Shown here: piece after piece, positions 24,851 through 37,600 of the stretch
Numbering within the stretch: position 1 is the first letter of the stretch
Layout: every line of letters begins with the position of its first letter
Source: Eulemur rufifrons
Taxonomy: Eukaryota; Chordata; Mammalia; Primates; Lemuridae
Direction of reading: 5' to 3'
NCBI RefSeq assembly: GCF_041146395.1
Contig: NC_091010.1
Span: forward strand, 46,954,001 to 47,018,000
Length of the DNA stretch: 64,000 nt
Notes under the pieces: generated by a model
Told to the model about the DNA's origin: nothing
What the model saw: the letters and a program-made list of their open reading frames with translations, nothing else
Databases searched by the model: none
Made by a program: the position numbers and the translations under genes

Positions 24851-24994
24851 ATACTATTTTAGTATTGCTGAGGACTCTCCAGAGGTTAGCCACTTATAAA
24901 AATTCAACAGTTTTTACAGTTGATCTCGTTGTCAAAATGGGCAGATTCCACCAATCTAATTTTCCAGTAGTCTACTCTTTGATGAGCAGCTTAC

Positions 24995-25117
24995 CTCGAT
25001 GGAGGGGAAGACTGTTCAACTCTTGAGATGTAAATTCACAGATGCAGACATACAGTCTCTCTCCCTCTTTTAGACTGGGAATGGTCACAACTTCCACAAA
25101 ACTGCTGGGGAACTGTC
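24995..25117 (-). CDS. DNMBP: DNMBP second coding exon (end of SH3-1, start of SH3-2)
   Basis: A 123-bp exon on the minus strand, bounded by TTTTCAG|GACAG and CGAG|GTAAGC. It completes the Gly codon split with the previous exon (G|GA), encodes 40 residues starting QFPSSFVEVVTIP, and ends one base into the next Gly codon. QFPSSFVE is the conserved PSNYV-type strand that closes SH3-1. The following LYVCICEFTSQELNSLPLHRG is the opening strand and RT loop of SH3-2. The phase (2 + 120 + 1) joins both neighbouring exons without a frameshift, which supports a functional gene. Confidence 0.95.
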
Positions 25118-25319
25118 CTGAAAATACAAGGAAACATAACTGAATATTGAAATTCAATACTGAATACTGAATTTTCTTTTAACATTGAAACTTCTTTTTC
25201 TGTGTACAAGAACACTTTTTTTCTGAGTCCATTTATAGACCCTGACTTGAAAACTCACTGAATGCTCATGATTGGAGATCTACTGTAGAAAAAAGACTGT
25301 GCACAATATTAGATGCATG

Positions 25320-25640
25320 CAGAACACAGAGAACACAATTCAATCCAATAAGCATTTATCGGGTACAGCTGTATATGCAAAGCGCATTGCAGAGGGAAAC
25401 ATAAGACAGTCTTCATCTTCAAAGATCTGAAAATCTAGTTTAGACGTAAGGTCTAATTTAGACATAAATAATAATGCAGGGTCACAACATAGGTATACAA
25501 ATTGCTATGGAAGTTCAGAGAGGGTAGAGAATGGGTCAGGAAGAACATAAAAAATTTTAAGGAAAACACAGCATTTGAGTCTGAAGATGGGTAGGGTTTT
25601 AATAGGTGGTGGCAGAAAGACAGGGCCTGCTAGCTGGAAA
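25320..25640 (-). repeat. L2 LINE remnant (antisense)
   Basis: Diverged L2-like sequence beginning CAATTCAATCCAATAAGCAT and continuing to GGGTAGGGTTTTAATAGG. Confidence 0.5.
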
Positions 25641-25659
25641 GAATAAGACAGTTTGATCG

Positions 25660-26195
25660 ATTCTACTTTCTAAACATCTCCTGTGTCTGTCCACTATCTC
25701 CAGACCCACCCCCTTGGTCCGGGCTGTCACCGCCTCTCACCTGGATTACTCCCACAACCTCCTGACTGCCCTCCCTGCCTCCAGTTTTGCCCCTTCGCAT
25801 CCCTCTTCGATCTACAGCAGTGAGCTTTTCAAAGTTCAAATCTGACCGTGCTCACAGCACTTTTCACGGCTTCCCATTTCCTTCAGTCCTTACCATGGCA
25901 TACTCTACCCTCCACGACCCAGCTTCTGCTCCTCTCTCCGGCCCACCCTCAACCACTCAGACCCAGGCCTGTAATGAATTTCCCTCTGGCCCTCCGCGTT
26001 CTCTCTCACTCCAGGGACTTTCAACAAGCACTGCCCTCTGCCTATCCTCTTCCTGCTAACTCCTACTCATCATTTTTGTCTCAGCTGAGATATCATTTCT
26101 ACTGGGAAATAATCTGTTCATCTGCCAATTGTGAGTTAAATGTCAACAGAGTCTGCTCTAAGGACTGTTTAACATACTCCAACCCAGACTTACAT
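25660..26195 (+). repeat. L2 LINE 3' region
   Basis: L2 3' region (CTCACCTGGATTACTCCC, CAAATCTGACCGTGCTCACA, CTTCCCATTTCCTTCAG). The mariner element at 26201 inserted at or just after its end. ORFs in this span are L2-derived chance frames. Confidence 0.75.
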
Positions 26196-26200
26196 AAATA

Positions 26201-27488
26201 CAAGGGATCTTCTAAAAGTCCATGAAAAATATGTACTATGAAAAAATTATGCATGGATTTTGATTTTTTTGGCACCAAAATAAACTCATACTAACTTATT
26301 ATAACATGTCTGAACAGGATCTAGTTTGCGGCACTAAGAAGGATGAGACATTAGTTTGAAAACAGCCTCTGTCAGAGCAACATGATTTCTGCTAAAACTG
26401 AAGCCAGAGCAAACATCAAATTTATGGTGGAAGAATGGTGAAACCACTGACACTTTATGAAAAGTTCATCAGGAAAATGCCCCAAAGAAATCAGCGTTTA
26501 CAAATAGATAACTCATCTTCAGAAGGGACAAGAGGATGCTGAAGATGAAGCCCAAAGCAGCAAACCATCCACATCAATTTGTGAGGAAAAAATTAACCAT
26601 GTTTGTGCTCTAATTGAAGAGGACCAACGAATAACAGCAGAAACAAAAGCCAACACCATAGACATATCAATTGGTTCAGCTTATACAATTCTGACTCAAA
26701 ACTGAAGTTAAGCAAACTTTCCACTCAGTAGGTGCCAAAACCATTACACCCAGATCAGCTGCAGACCAGACTAGAGCTTTCAATGAAAATTTTACAAAAG
26801 CAGGATCAAGATCCTGAAGGGTTTCTTCAAAGAATTGTAAAAGGAGATGAAACATGGCTTTACCAGTATGATTCTGAAGACAAAGCACAGTCAAAACAGT
26901 GGCCACCAAGAGGTGGAAGTGGTCCCGCCAAAGCAAAAGTGAACTGGTCAAGAGCAAAGGTTGTGGCAACAGTTTCTGAGATGCTCAAGGCATTTAGCTT
27001 GTTGACTTTCTGGAGGACCAAAGAACGATAACATCTGCTCTTAATGAGAGTGTTTTGAGAAAATCAGCCAAAGCTTTAGTAGAAAAACACCCGGGAGAGC
27101 TTCACCAGAGAGCTCTTCACCACAACAATTCTCCTGCTCATTCCTCTCATCAAACAAGGGCAATTCTATGAGAGGTTCAATGTGAAATCATTAGGTCCAC
27201 CTTACAGTCCTGATTTGGCTCCTTCTGACTTCTTTTTGTTTCCTAATCTTAAGAAATCTTTAAAGGGAACCTATTTTTCTTCAGTTAATAATATAAAGAA
27301 GACTGCATTGACATAGTTATTTAATAAATTCCCAGGACCCTCAGTTCTTTAGGGTTGGACTAAATGTCTGGTACCATCACTTACAAAAGTGTCTTAAATT
27401 TCATGGAGCTTATGTTGAGAAATAAACTTATATTTTCTACTTTTATCTTTTAATTCTATTTTTCCATGAAGTTTTTGAAGTCCCCTCA
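26201..27488 (+). mobile_element. Full-length inactive mariner transposon (Hsmar2-like)
   Basis: A 1288-bp Tc1/mariner element with both ends present: terminal inverted repeats around 26201-26235 (TTCTAAAAGTCCATGAAAA) and 27465-27488 (TTTCCATGAAGTTTTTGAAG), flanked by TA at 26199-26200 and 27489-27490. The transposase is recognisable in pieces: GDETW (about 26845), HHNNSPAHSS (about 27118) and YSPDLAPSDFFLFPNL (about 27203). These are the three mariner catalytic blocks. The frame is broken by several stops and frameshifts. In the second block the catalytic Asp is Asn (HHDN to HHNN). The irritans/Hsmar2 assignment is from memory of the end sequence. It interrupts the neighbourhood of an L2 copy in a DNMBP intron. 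Confidence 0.88.
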
Positions 27489-27745
27489 TACATGCAAGTT
27501 AAGGATTGGATGAACATACGTGTGTGTCATGCAGGGAAAGCTTCCACCCTTTCTTAGGCTAATTAATGAAAAAAATTGATGTTAACATATATTTTAAAGA
27601 AAAGAAAAAGCTAACCAGGTGTATGGAATGTGGGAGGTAGGTAGCACCCAGGGTAGAGGGTAGTTTTAATAAATTTGGGCCAACCATGGATCTAAGGAGG
27701 AGTGAATAGGATGAATCACATTCCCTTGAAAAGAATGAGAGAAAG

Positions 27746-27778
27746 ATTGCTTCTTGGCCTTTTGGCTAAGATCAAGTG
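27746..27778 (+). pseudogene. U2 snRNA 5'-end fragment (33 nt)
   Basis: The 33 bases match the 5' end of U2 spliceosomal RNA (up to ...AAGATCAAGTG) with two C-to-T changes, one of them at a CpG. Similarity stops abruptly on both sides, so only the first domain of U2 is present and it cannot function. The run is far too long for chance. It is probably a truncated retroposed fragment or the U2 part of a chimeric retrocopy. It lies in the DNMBP intron between the first and second coding exons. Confidence 0.85.
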
Positions 27779-28247
27779 AAGAATGAAAGAAAGGGTGGAA
27801 AATGGTAAAAGAAGAATGGCTAGAGGAAACAAGGTGAAGAGAGCCTTATGTTCCACTGATCTGAGATAAAGCTGATTGTGAAAAGCAATGGTAAACAATG
27901 GGGTTCTGAAGAAAGGAATAATGCATATTTTGAGAAGACAAATAATAACACTGAACAAAAGAATAAAGACCTGGGAAGGGAGAAGGAAGGAAAGGGAAAG
28001 AATTAGATAGAAAAATGCCATGGCAGCTGGTGTTGAACCATTCAGCCTCTTGAAGGAATCACTAAGGAGCAATGGAAAGACAGAAATTTCCCCCTCCCAG
28101 GTGGAGACCACAGCAGGAAACAGAAGGCAAACACAAAAGGATTCTGAAGTTTATTAACTCAGACTTCCCATTTAGTCTTTATTTTTAATTTGGACGGAAG
28201 GCAAGACCTGGGGTGCATTGTGTACATGAGGAATGGGGGTCTCTTAC

Positions 28248-28402
28248 CTGTAACATCCTCCTTCTTTCCTAGAAGCCAAAACTCATCCACAACTGCCAAC
28301 ACCTCAATAATATCTCCCACAAAAAGTGGCAGCTCTTCTGATACACTAGGGCAGAAGTCAAAAATGGCTCGAACAACCGAGCCAGTCTCCATGTTTTATA
28401 AC
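28248..28402 (-). CDS. DNMBP: DNMBP first coding exon (ATG exon, SH3-1 N-terminal part)
   Basis: This exon carries the start codon of dynamin-binding protein (Tuba), a scaffold and CDC42 guanine-nucleotide exchange factor that binds dynamin through its N-terminal SH3 domains at membranes and cell junctions. On the minus strand the acceptor is a pyrimidine tract ending TCTCTCCAG at 28403, and the ATG is at 28392-28390. The 145 coding bases (48 codons plus 1 base) begin [13 protein letters not shown] and contain the ALYDF-like motif and RT-loop acidic patch of SH3-1. The exon ends ACAG|GTAAGAG, with its last base at 28248. The peptide matches human DNMBP as I remember it, nearly residue for residue. 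Ten bases of 5'UTR precede the ATG inside the exon. The ORF running past the donor is intron read-through, not protein. Confidence 0.95.
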
Positions 28403-29699
28403 CTGGAGAGAAAGATCAAAAGAAACAGAAAAGTATAAATATTTAAGACATCGTAATATAGATCTGTTTCGTGAAAATCATAAAGCTTAAGAAAGCGATA
28501 CTTATACTTAAGTCAAAGCTGAGCAAATAAGTTTGTACTTTATATTTTTAACAAAAATCAAAGTACTTTTCTCATTTATTTCTCTAAAAATATTAATTTC
28601 TTCACATATTTTTCATTTGAATGCCAAAGGAACTCTAGAATTAAAAAAAAAACATGACCTATACCCTTGAGTGACAGAATAGATTCAAGTCAGCAAATGT
28701 AGGCTTTTCAGAATGCCGGAAGAGGGCAGTAAGGAAATTAACATTTTTAAAGCACCAGACAACATGATACTTTTAAAATACAGTATCTAAAAAGTAGGGA
28801 TTTTAGATATGACATTTCATTTATTTCCCATAACCATCTTAAAGATTAAGATACTATAAAGCTCCGCAAGGTTAGAAAACGTAACTTATCCAAGAGCACA
28901 GCGCTCATAGCAGCAGGGCCACGACACAAACTGAGGGACTGAGGGGCATTCTGGCTCCTACCTACTGGGATGTTTCTGCAGAAAAATATAACGCGGTCTA
29001 AAGAACGGCAGCAAGACCACGCCTCAAAGGCTGAGATTTAAAACATAATGAAAAGTAAAACTTCATAAAAAGAAGAAGGAAGTGCTAAGTAGATGGTGCC
29101 TCCAGACAAGATTTAGTACACTATCCCAGATCCAGTGTGTTTTTAGATCAAAGAAGTCTGTAGCCCAAACTTGGAGCATGTCCTTGCAGTGTTATAGTGT
29201 CTACGCTGTAATAACATGATGTGTCCATTATCTTGACACGTGTGGCTGGGGAACCTATGTATGCGCTGCAGCAGTAGAAACAGAGGACGTAAGTAGAAGA
29301 CATAGTCCACCTGTAGACAGTCAGCCACGATTAGAGCTACATTCTCCCCAGGTCTTTTACACGGAGCAGCTAAAGCTCTCCGGAGTGTCCATGTCTATTT
29401 CTCTTTATTCACCTTGAGTGCTCACTTGGTGTTAGTAGAGATAAGGATTCTAACTTTCATCTCACATTCAACTATAATCACACCAAAAAGTATTAAGTGC
29501 CTAATTACAAAAAAAGAAAAGATGGTTGTAGCTCTGTTAATGTATAACCTAAGAAAACACTGATGTGGTCAAACATACTAGGCATAGAATAAACAGTTCA
29601 GCATATTAATGAGGAGTACATATAAGATTTTAATGAACCATGCAACACAATTAAACATTACATATTTAATTTGTACTGCTGAGTCAAAGTAGATTACCT

Positions 29700-29895
29700 T
29701 TGGGTTACTGGAACTCTTTTCTCTTTATTTTTACTTTTAATTTCAGAATGTTATGGGGGTACAAATATTTTGGTTACATAAATTGCTTTTGTAACGTCTT
29801 AGTCAAAGTTATAAGTGTGCCCGTCACCCAGATAGTGTGTATTGTAACTGTTAGGTGTGAATTTATCCACCCCCTCCTCCTGCCTCCCACCTGGA
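29700..29895 (-). repeat. L1 3'UTR fragment (strepsirrhine-type)
   Basis: The phrase GGGGGTACAAATATTTTGGTTACAT ... AAGTGTGCCCGTCACCCAGATAGTGTGTATTGTA looks like the 3'UTR of a strepsirrhine L1 lineage in antisense. The lineage attribution is from memory. Confidence 0.6.
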
Positions 29896-30034
29896 ACTTT
29901 TTTCTAAAATTAGATGACTTGGGTCCACAGTGGAAAAAAGAAGTGGTTAGTAGCATTTCTCACATCCTCTGTCTTCTCCTACCACAGATTTTCTTTAAGT
30001 ATTAAAAGAAATCTAATTATAATTACATGCTAAG

Positions 30035-30250
30035 GAGGCAGCATGCGTGAATGTAAAACACTAGGCTTCTGGAGTCAGAGACCCAAGCCCAAATCCCAGC
30101 TCCATTATTTATTAGTTATTTCACCTTGGACATACTACTTAAACTCTCTGGGCTTCAGTTTCCTTGTCCCAAAAAATGGAGATAATGATACTTGCACAAT
30201 AATTAAGAGGATGATTACAATGATAAAAGTAGTTGTAACAGTGCCTAATA
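30035..30250 (+). repeat. MIR SINE
   Basis: MIR core in + orientation (AGGCTTCTGGAGTCAGAGAC, CCAGCTCCATTATTTATTAG, AAACTCTCTGGGCTTCAG). Confidence 0.85.
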
Positions 30251-30254
30251 TCTA

Positions 30255-30455
30255 ACTAGGTACCATGCATTGTACTGTGTACTTCCCTCATGGAGTCCTC
30301 AGAACAATCCTTTGTATAGTATTGGTTCACATTTGGCAGGTGAGGACACAGGCTCAGAGAGGGGATGTAATCGGCCCAAGGTCACACAGTAAGTCAGAGG
30401 TGGAATGAGAACCCACGTGTGTCTGTCTCCAAAGTTTACCCAGTACGCTAATCGT
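30255..30455 (-). repeat. MIR SINE (antisense)
   Basis: Antisense MIR directly after a sense MIR: AGGTGAGGACACAGGCTCAG, AAGGTCACACAGTAAGTCAG. The pair forms an inverted arrangement of old SINEs. Confidence 0.8.
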
Positions 30456-32399
30456 GTGAAAGCACCTAGGACAGGGCCAGTATAGTAGCTGCTCAATGTT
30501 AGTGGGCTATTACAAAACATCTTTTCCACAATCAACTACAAACTCAAATCTGTGTCACCGATATAGCATCACCAGAGAACGTGCTATTTCAAGTACATAA
30601 TCTATGTAAACACTACAGCACTTACCATTTCAACACATCGAAACTTGGTTAATTTTGAGCATGTTTAAAAATAGACATATACTTCTCTGACTTCTTCAAT
30701 ATACTTCTTCAAGAGACTGAACATGATTTGCTCTTTGGCTGATGGATGCAAGTTCATTATTAAGATCCTGCATTACAGTATTGTGTTGTGATATATAATA
30801 CCGGGACTGTGCAACTTTGAGGCCTTTCTCTGTTAATGTCAGCCTATACTTTGCTCTCAATTTAGTGCCTCTGTCCATTTTCCCACCCTCTTCCTACACT
30901 GCTGTTTATAATCTGCTGGGGAGGGGGGACCACACATACACCATCAAAATTATTAAAGTTCCCAGATAAATAAAAGTAAACAAGCTCTAAATGGGAGGCT
31001 ATCAAACTCTTCGGTGGTGGTAAAGGACATGTGTTGGCGCCAGAGTTTTTCAACAGTGACTTTTTATGTGCTCTGAGGCCCCTTTCTTATTTTCTGGCTG
31101 TCTTCCAGAAGACTGAACTTGCCAGATGTCAGATTTCCGCAGAAGGGTGGTGTCCCAAGTATTTTTTTTAAAAAACCAAACAGAATATTTTGCAAACCTC
31201 TTAGCCATCTATATGTTATTAAAACAATGCCTCAACGTTGGGACAAGGTAGATATTATTTTCCTTCTTATACTATATTTTCTCAAATTTCATCTCACTGT
31301 CAGACTAAATATGTACCCTCATTATCTAAAATATCAAGTAAAGAATTAGCGTAAACTGCACAGGATTACTTAAGAGCTATTCTGTTCCATTACGGAGTAA
31401 TCCTTGTGACGTGAAAGAGTTAAAGCTTCTCCCTGAGAACCTTTTCACTCCACCAGAAAATGACTCAGAAGCAGAGGAGAATCTGGCTCAATAAATACTT
31501 GTGCCGACTGACCTCCTGCTCGATTGGAATGAGTGCGTAATTCCCGAGGAACACACACCCTAGAAGGGTGCTGAAGTCAGAGCTTCGCCAAATTACATGA
31601 TTCATGTGCGAGACCAGAAAGTAGGTCTCGATGTCCTCTGTTTTACGTATTATATGATGAATTTCATCTGTCTTCTCTGCCCTGTACACACTATGAAAAG
31701 CAACTATTATTATCCATGCCTGGGCCATTTCAGAGGCTTGAGCATGTATTTTGAAACTTAATCATAAATTGCTTCTATAAGCTGTTCCACCAACTCCAGA
31801 TGGAAGTAAAAAGAACTTCAGAGGAAATCAGAACACAGATGGGCTTGCGAGAAAGCAGAGGAAATTGCTGCCTGCATGGCACGATTTCAGGGACATCAGA
31901 AAAGTTTGCTGTGAAAACAAGACCTCCTTCCCTCCCTGCTGAATGCCTGCACTTCTGCCTCTGCAGGGTCATTCTGCATTTGAAACATAAATATCCTCGG
32001 AAAGAAAATTCTTCAAACCCTTTTAGAATGTAAACTCTGTGAGGGAAGAGATTTTTTGTCTGTTTTGTTCAGTGGGCTACAGCAGTGCCCCGCACATAAA
32101 ACATTTGCAAATTTTTGGTGAACAAATAATTTGTTGAACTTTCAGAAAATATATGAAACTATTTATATCCAAATCTCGAGTTCCACTTATCTAAAACTAA
32201 AATAACCATCTCTTCCCCACAAACAGTTTTACTTTTCAGCTTGCCTATCTATGTATGACACTGGTGTGTCACATAAATCTTCCCAATCGAGCATTGAAAC
32301 CTCAGGCTTCTCCTTCATCCTCTACAGCTGACAGTACACTCTTAACAGCAGCTACCATGCGAGTATCTACCAGGTGGTAGGAGCTTGAATCATCACACT

Positions 32400-32515
32400 A
32401 CTGCAGGGTAGACAGCCAGGCTCTAGAGTCAGGGTGCCTGCACTCAAATCCCAGCACCACTGCTGGGTAACCTACTCAACCTTAACAGTTAACAAATAGC
32501 TAAGCCAGACCAGAA
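32400..32515 (+). repeat. MIR SINE fragment
   Basis: MIR 5' half (CAGGCTCTAGAGTCAGGGTG, CAAATCCCAGCACCACTGC). Confidence 0.7.
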
Positions 32516-33021
32516 TTCAGGTCTGTTTGTTGTGTTGTTTGTGTTCTTTTTACTACAAATAGCTCTTCTTTTAAATTTCATTGGTTCTTCCTTCCAAACG
32601 TTCTAGACTTCCATTTTTCTGTTTTTTCCCCACATTATATTATGAAATTTTTCAAACAGCAAAGTTGAAAGAATTGTATACCCACCACTTAGATTCTGTC
32701 ATTAACTTCTTACTCGTTACTTTATCACATATCATGCATCACTTTATTCCTTTATCAATTCATGTTATTTTTGAAGCATTTCAAAAATACATATACATAC
32801 TTTGATGCATTTCAAAATAAACCACATTTTCCCCCAAACTTCAGCATACATATCTTAACTAGAGTTCAATATTTGCTTAGAATTCTTTTAAGTATCTTTC
32901 TCCTCTCCTCTTAGCCAATGTTAAAATTCTTTTCTCCCCACTAAAATGTCAGTTAATCTGATTAATCTTAAGAAAATGTCAATTTTTACATATTACTCAG
33001 TTGCTTAAAAATTTAAAAGGT

Positions 33022-33167
33022 CAGCCAGGCACAGTGGCTGATACCTGTAATCCCAGCACTCTGGGAGGCCAATGCAGGAGGATTGCTTGAGCTCAGGAGT
33101 TCAAGACCAGCATGAGCAACAGCAAGACCCGTCTCTACTAAAAACAGAAAAATTAGCCAGGCATCAT
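33022..33167 (+). mobile_element. Truncated Alu (left monomer and linker)
   Basis: The Alu left arm is present up to the start of the right arm (ATTAGCCAGGCATCATGA), then it stops. L1-type 3' sequence follows directly. It is a 3'-truncated or recombined copy. Confidence 0.85.
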
Positions 33168-33440
33168 GAGGTGCTGAGTGGTCAAAATTATGGAGACAGA
33201 AAGTAGAACGGTAGTTGCCAGGCGCTGGGGGGAAGAGGAGATGAGGAGTTAGTGTTTAATGGGTATAGCATTTCATTGTGGGAAAATGAAAAAGTTCTGG
33301 AGATGAATGGTGATTGATGGTTGCAAAGTAATGTGAATTCTAACGCTACAGAACTATATACTTAAAAACAGTTAAAATAGTAAACTTCATAAACTTCATG
33401 TCATGTATATTTACCACAATAAAAATATTTTTTACAAATG
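33168..33440 (+). repeat. L1M-type 3' end
   Basis: AATTATGGAGACAGAAAGTA, GGTAGTTGCCAGGCGCTGGG and ATACTTAAAAACAGTTAAAA follow the typical mammalian L1M terminal sequence. It directly abuts a truncated Alu. Confidence 0.7.
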
Positions 33441-34365
33441 TATTTCATAAAATGTGAGAGAATGTGAAAGAAGGCCTGGGAGACTTTGCAAATTTTTTAT
33501 AAGCAATATATCTACAAGTCTGGACATATTTTATTAAAAATCTCCTGAGATCACAAACTATAAACTTTTACCCTGATAGATACTGATATCAAATGGCTTA
33601 ATATGTAATTTCCAACAGGGCCTTTGCAGTCAAGGTCTGCACTTGGTACAGATGGAGGATACTGAACATCGGCCCTTCTAGTCTGCCCTCCACCTGCTCT
33701 ATGCTGCCGAGGCAGACCCTCAGGCACCGCATCAAGGCCTCCCTGGCCTCTGGTTTCCAGCTGGGTTCAGCCAATGGGTGGCACCTGCAGGAGCTCTGAA
33801 GGCAGAAGGGTGTTTATTCCCCTGACTCCCTCCCTGCTGAGCTGTGAGGTGGCTGCATAGCTCTATTAAGGGCCACGGCTACCATCAGAAGGCCCCCTCA
33901 AAACAGCTCTTTCTCTTACATCAGACAATCGTCTCATACCCTGCCCCTTCAGGAGTGGGGTGGCTCTCCTGCTAGCCTTGGTATACACTACCAACCTTTG
34001 TTATTTTCCCTAAACTTGTCCATTCTGTTTTAAATTGGTCCTCCACAAATTTTTGTTTTCGCTGGACCCGAGTGATACATGCCCAAAAGGATTTATGAGG
34101 ATTTATAAGAACTATACATGAAAAGAATGAGGACAGGGTATAGAAAACTATAAAAATAGTTTCCTAAGTCCACCATTCTAAATCCAGGTGAGAGATAAGT
34201 GCTAGAGATATAAATTTTGAAGCCTTTAAAAAAATATTTAGAAAACTTAATGCCTGAGTTTTCTGCAACCCCCAAAATTAACCCGTATACTCTTTCAAAA
34301 AGCACTGGTGTTACCTTCTACATTCTTCCTAATATTGCTCAAATTATAATATAAATATAAATTCT

Positions 34366-34640
34366 GAGCCAGGTACAGTGGCTCACACCTAATCCCAGCA
34401 ATTTGGGAGGCCAAGGTGGGAGGATTGCATGAGGCCAGGAGTTCAAGACCAGCCTGAACAACCTAGTGAGACTCTGTCTCCAAAAAAATAAAAAAATTGG
34501 CTGGGTGTGGTGTCGTGAGCCTGCAATCCCATGGACTCAGGAAGCTGAGGAAGGAGGATTGCTTGAGCCCAGGAGTTCAAGGCTGCAGTGAGCTATGATC
34601 TTGTGCTACTGCATTCCAGCCTGGGCAACAGAGCAAGAAA
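34366..34640 (+). mobile_element. Old dimeric Alu (AluJ-like)
   Basis: Diverged dimeric Alu with a short A-rich linker and a GCAGTGAGCTATGATCTTGTGC right arm, typical of AluJ. The tail is short. Confidence 0.88.
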
Positions 34641-37600
34641 AATTTCTGAAAGGGCTTCCTCAACTAAAAGTCAATAGATGCCATTTCTCCTTCTTTGCTC
34701 CCACCAAGGAGCTCACTGGGGCAGCACAGGCACATTTCTGCCTACCTGGGACGAGCTGGGACAGAGGTTCCTCTTTGCAGGGGCTCTCCAGTACAGGTTC
34801 CTTCAAAAGAATATGCTTTCATAAGCACCTGGAAATTTCCTTATGTCTTGGAACTAAACTCTCCAGAAAATATTACCCTTTAGGAATGAGAATCCATTTT
34901 AAAAATTTCAAGTCCCAGCAATGAGAAGGAATATTGAACCTCAAAAGCAACTGCACGTTTCTCTTGTACGTGACGATATAGGGCTAAATGAACAGTTTCT
35001 TTCCTTTGTGTAAAAGGACAAGAGGTGTCAGAAAATGAAATCTAAATCTGCTTCAGGAAGGAAGGAAATGAGAGAAGCTAGGAAAACAGCATTTCCTCCT
35101 CTGGTTTATGTCACTGGAGTTCACACTGGACAAAAGGTGGCAGTGACAGCCAGGTGATTCCTTAGAGAACTAGCAACGGACGAATAGGAAAAGTACAGCC
35201 CATCTTGACCACGGCGTCCTCATACAGCTGAGTGGCACGGCCTGGGCCATCTGCTCTCCTTCAGCTGCAAGGCCACCCTGCCCAGCATGCTTCTGAGGAC
35301 TGCAGCACTCACTATGCGAGCTCTGGTTCAACAGGTTGTGCGACGTTGGGCCGTAAGAACAAACCTACTCTGGCTTAGGTGAAATGATCAGAGAAACTAG
35401 GGTAGAAAGGTAAAGAAATCTGCCGTCATAAACTGTCTCACAATCTGTACTGCAACACTTTGCTTATTTCAAACTGGTCCCAAGTTGGAAGACAACAGCC
35501 CTAGGTGGAACAGGATACATGCCAGCGTTTCCACCAGTCACGGGAGGGCCTCTCAGTCCTTCTCAGGATTTCAACTGAAAAACCCTTGCTTAAAACAACC
35601 AAATACTTCTATCAATTTTTTTCTGACAAAAGACACTTTAAATTAAGAAAGCTTCAGGATTGACTCTCATGGTACAGCAGTTTTAATTAACTTAGGGCTT
35701 CCACACCATTCCCAGTAAGCTGCTGTTTCCCCCTTTTTTAGTTTTTTGAAAACACTGCCTGTATCTCTACATCAAATTTGTCTTCTTGACAAAATTGCAC
35801 GGGTGGAGGGAGGTCCCACGATTGATATTTCAGGACCTACAAAGTTTGAGGAAATTTACGTTAAAGAAACATTTTCAGATGGGTTAACCTAGGAGGCATT
35901 TAAGGAACATTTCTTAAATCATGCATGAATCTCAATTATGGGTGGAAATTTAAGAACCACTGACTCATAACTAAATAAATTGGACATGTCTGAGCTAAGT
36001 AGCTTAGTGACACATTAAAATTAACAGCTCCACCATGGTGTATATGTCATAAATGCCCAGATAATGCATATGCGAGCAGTTGCAGAAGTGCAGATTAAGG
36101 AGAAACTATCAAGTGAAACTTTAGGGTGTGGCTGCAGATAACAAGGAGCAGATACACATGTAAAAACATGCAGTTTTTAAAGCAGTTTCCAGGAGAGGCT
36201 GAGAAAATTTATTAGCCCAGTGTTCCAAGTTATGAGGACAAATGTTACACAGATCTGCAAAGTAGGCATCTTGTTTCTTTTCCTTATCTGTTCCAAGTAC
36301 AAGCTAGTGTTTCTGCTACAGAAGATTAAAAAAGACATGAGGAATTTCTCTACCCTTCAAGCTATTTTAACACGTAAAATATTGTTGATATTTTGGAAAG
36401 AATTAGGAAAAGAATTCAGAAAACTCTGAGGGAAAAAAATTGAGAGAAAACAAACTGTCCAATTGGAGCTAAAAATATCTGAGATCATTCTCAGGGTGGG
36501 TGATTTTAGATCATTTTAAGAAGTACCAATGCCCAAGCACCGTGGAAAGCAGGGACTAGCAGGTTTATACTAACAACAAAATTACAATATCACTTGCCTT
36601 TTATAGAAACTAGAGCCACTAAACTTGAAAGGAAAATGTATATATGGAATGTTCTAGTAGTTTCTATTCAAGATGAACCAGATCATATGCCAAGATACAG
36701 CAAACCCAATGAACAGCACATTCCTTAGACGGTGTCAGTGAAAACAATTTAATGTCCTAAAACAGGAAGTTCAAACCTTTCCCTCCTCATAGACATAGAG
36801 GACACATACCTTTCTTACTTATTCAAGAACGCACATGTAAATGCCAGTGAGTAAAGCTGATGCTATTTCCGGAAAAATCTTAACCCACATTAATTTTGAA
36901 AGTTCTGATTTCAAATTTTAGTTATCAATTATTAGTAATAACTGAACACAACACACCAGGCACTAAAAGTATCTCAATGATACGCTCTGGTAAAGGACGG
37001 CTGCTCCTCACAAAAGCTAGGAAGAATATATTTGGTAGGAAGTGCACTAAAATGATTGTAATTACTTTAAGCTGAATTTTGGGAAGGAGAAAAGAAAAGT
37101 ACGTAGCCCCAGATACAAAACTGCAAGATAGGATAACATTTGATGAAGAAAAAGGAAAAGAAACTGCAAGTGAGTCTGAAACAACACTCAGAGGTTAGGA
37201 TATCCATACAGTATATCAAGGTCTGGAGTATGAGCAACAAAGCGTGTCCGAAATTGTAATACAAGAAAGTGAAAACAGTCTGTCACTCTTGTGGCATGTT
37301 GGACCTCATCCCTAAAATTCAACAATGGGAAGGTTCACCTCATATAAAAGAAATCTCTGGCAGGAGAAGAGGAGCAATATTATATGTAAAGAAAATAATA
37401 TGTCCACATGGAAACCTGTGAATCTGGAGGTGAAACATTGCAAATAGTAGCCAGTTTAAGATAAAGGGAGAAAGAACCAGGTGGGAGATTTATATCACAG
37501 ACTGCCATGATAGAGAACAAAGATGTTTTAATACCACAAAATTGATACAGAAACTAACAGTAGCATCTGGTAGTTGACATAGCTGAAATAACAATTTCCT

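Larger units (their letters stand above)
25118..28247 (-). other. DNMBP: DNMBP intron between first and second coding exons
   Basis: Contains L2 remnants, the mariner copy and the U2 fragment. The rest (about 27490-28247) is purine-rich and without a recognised gene. Confidence 0.85.

Noticed and set aside
25787..26225. Two overlapping + strand ORFs (90 and 125 codons)
   Set aside because: They lie in an L2 remnant; the peptide is the usual low-complexity translation of L2 3' DNA.
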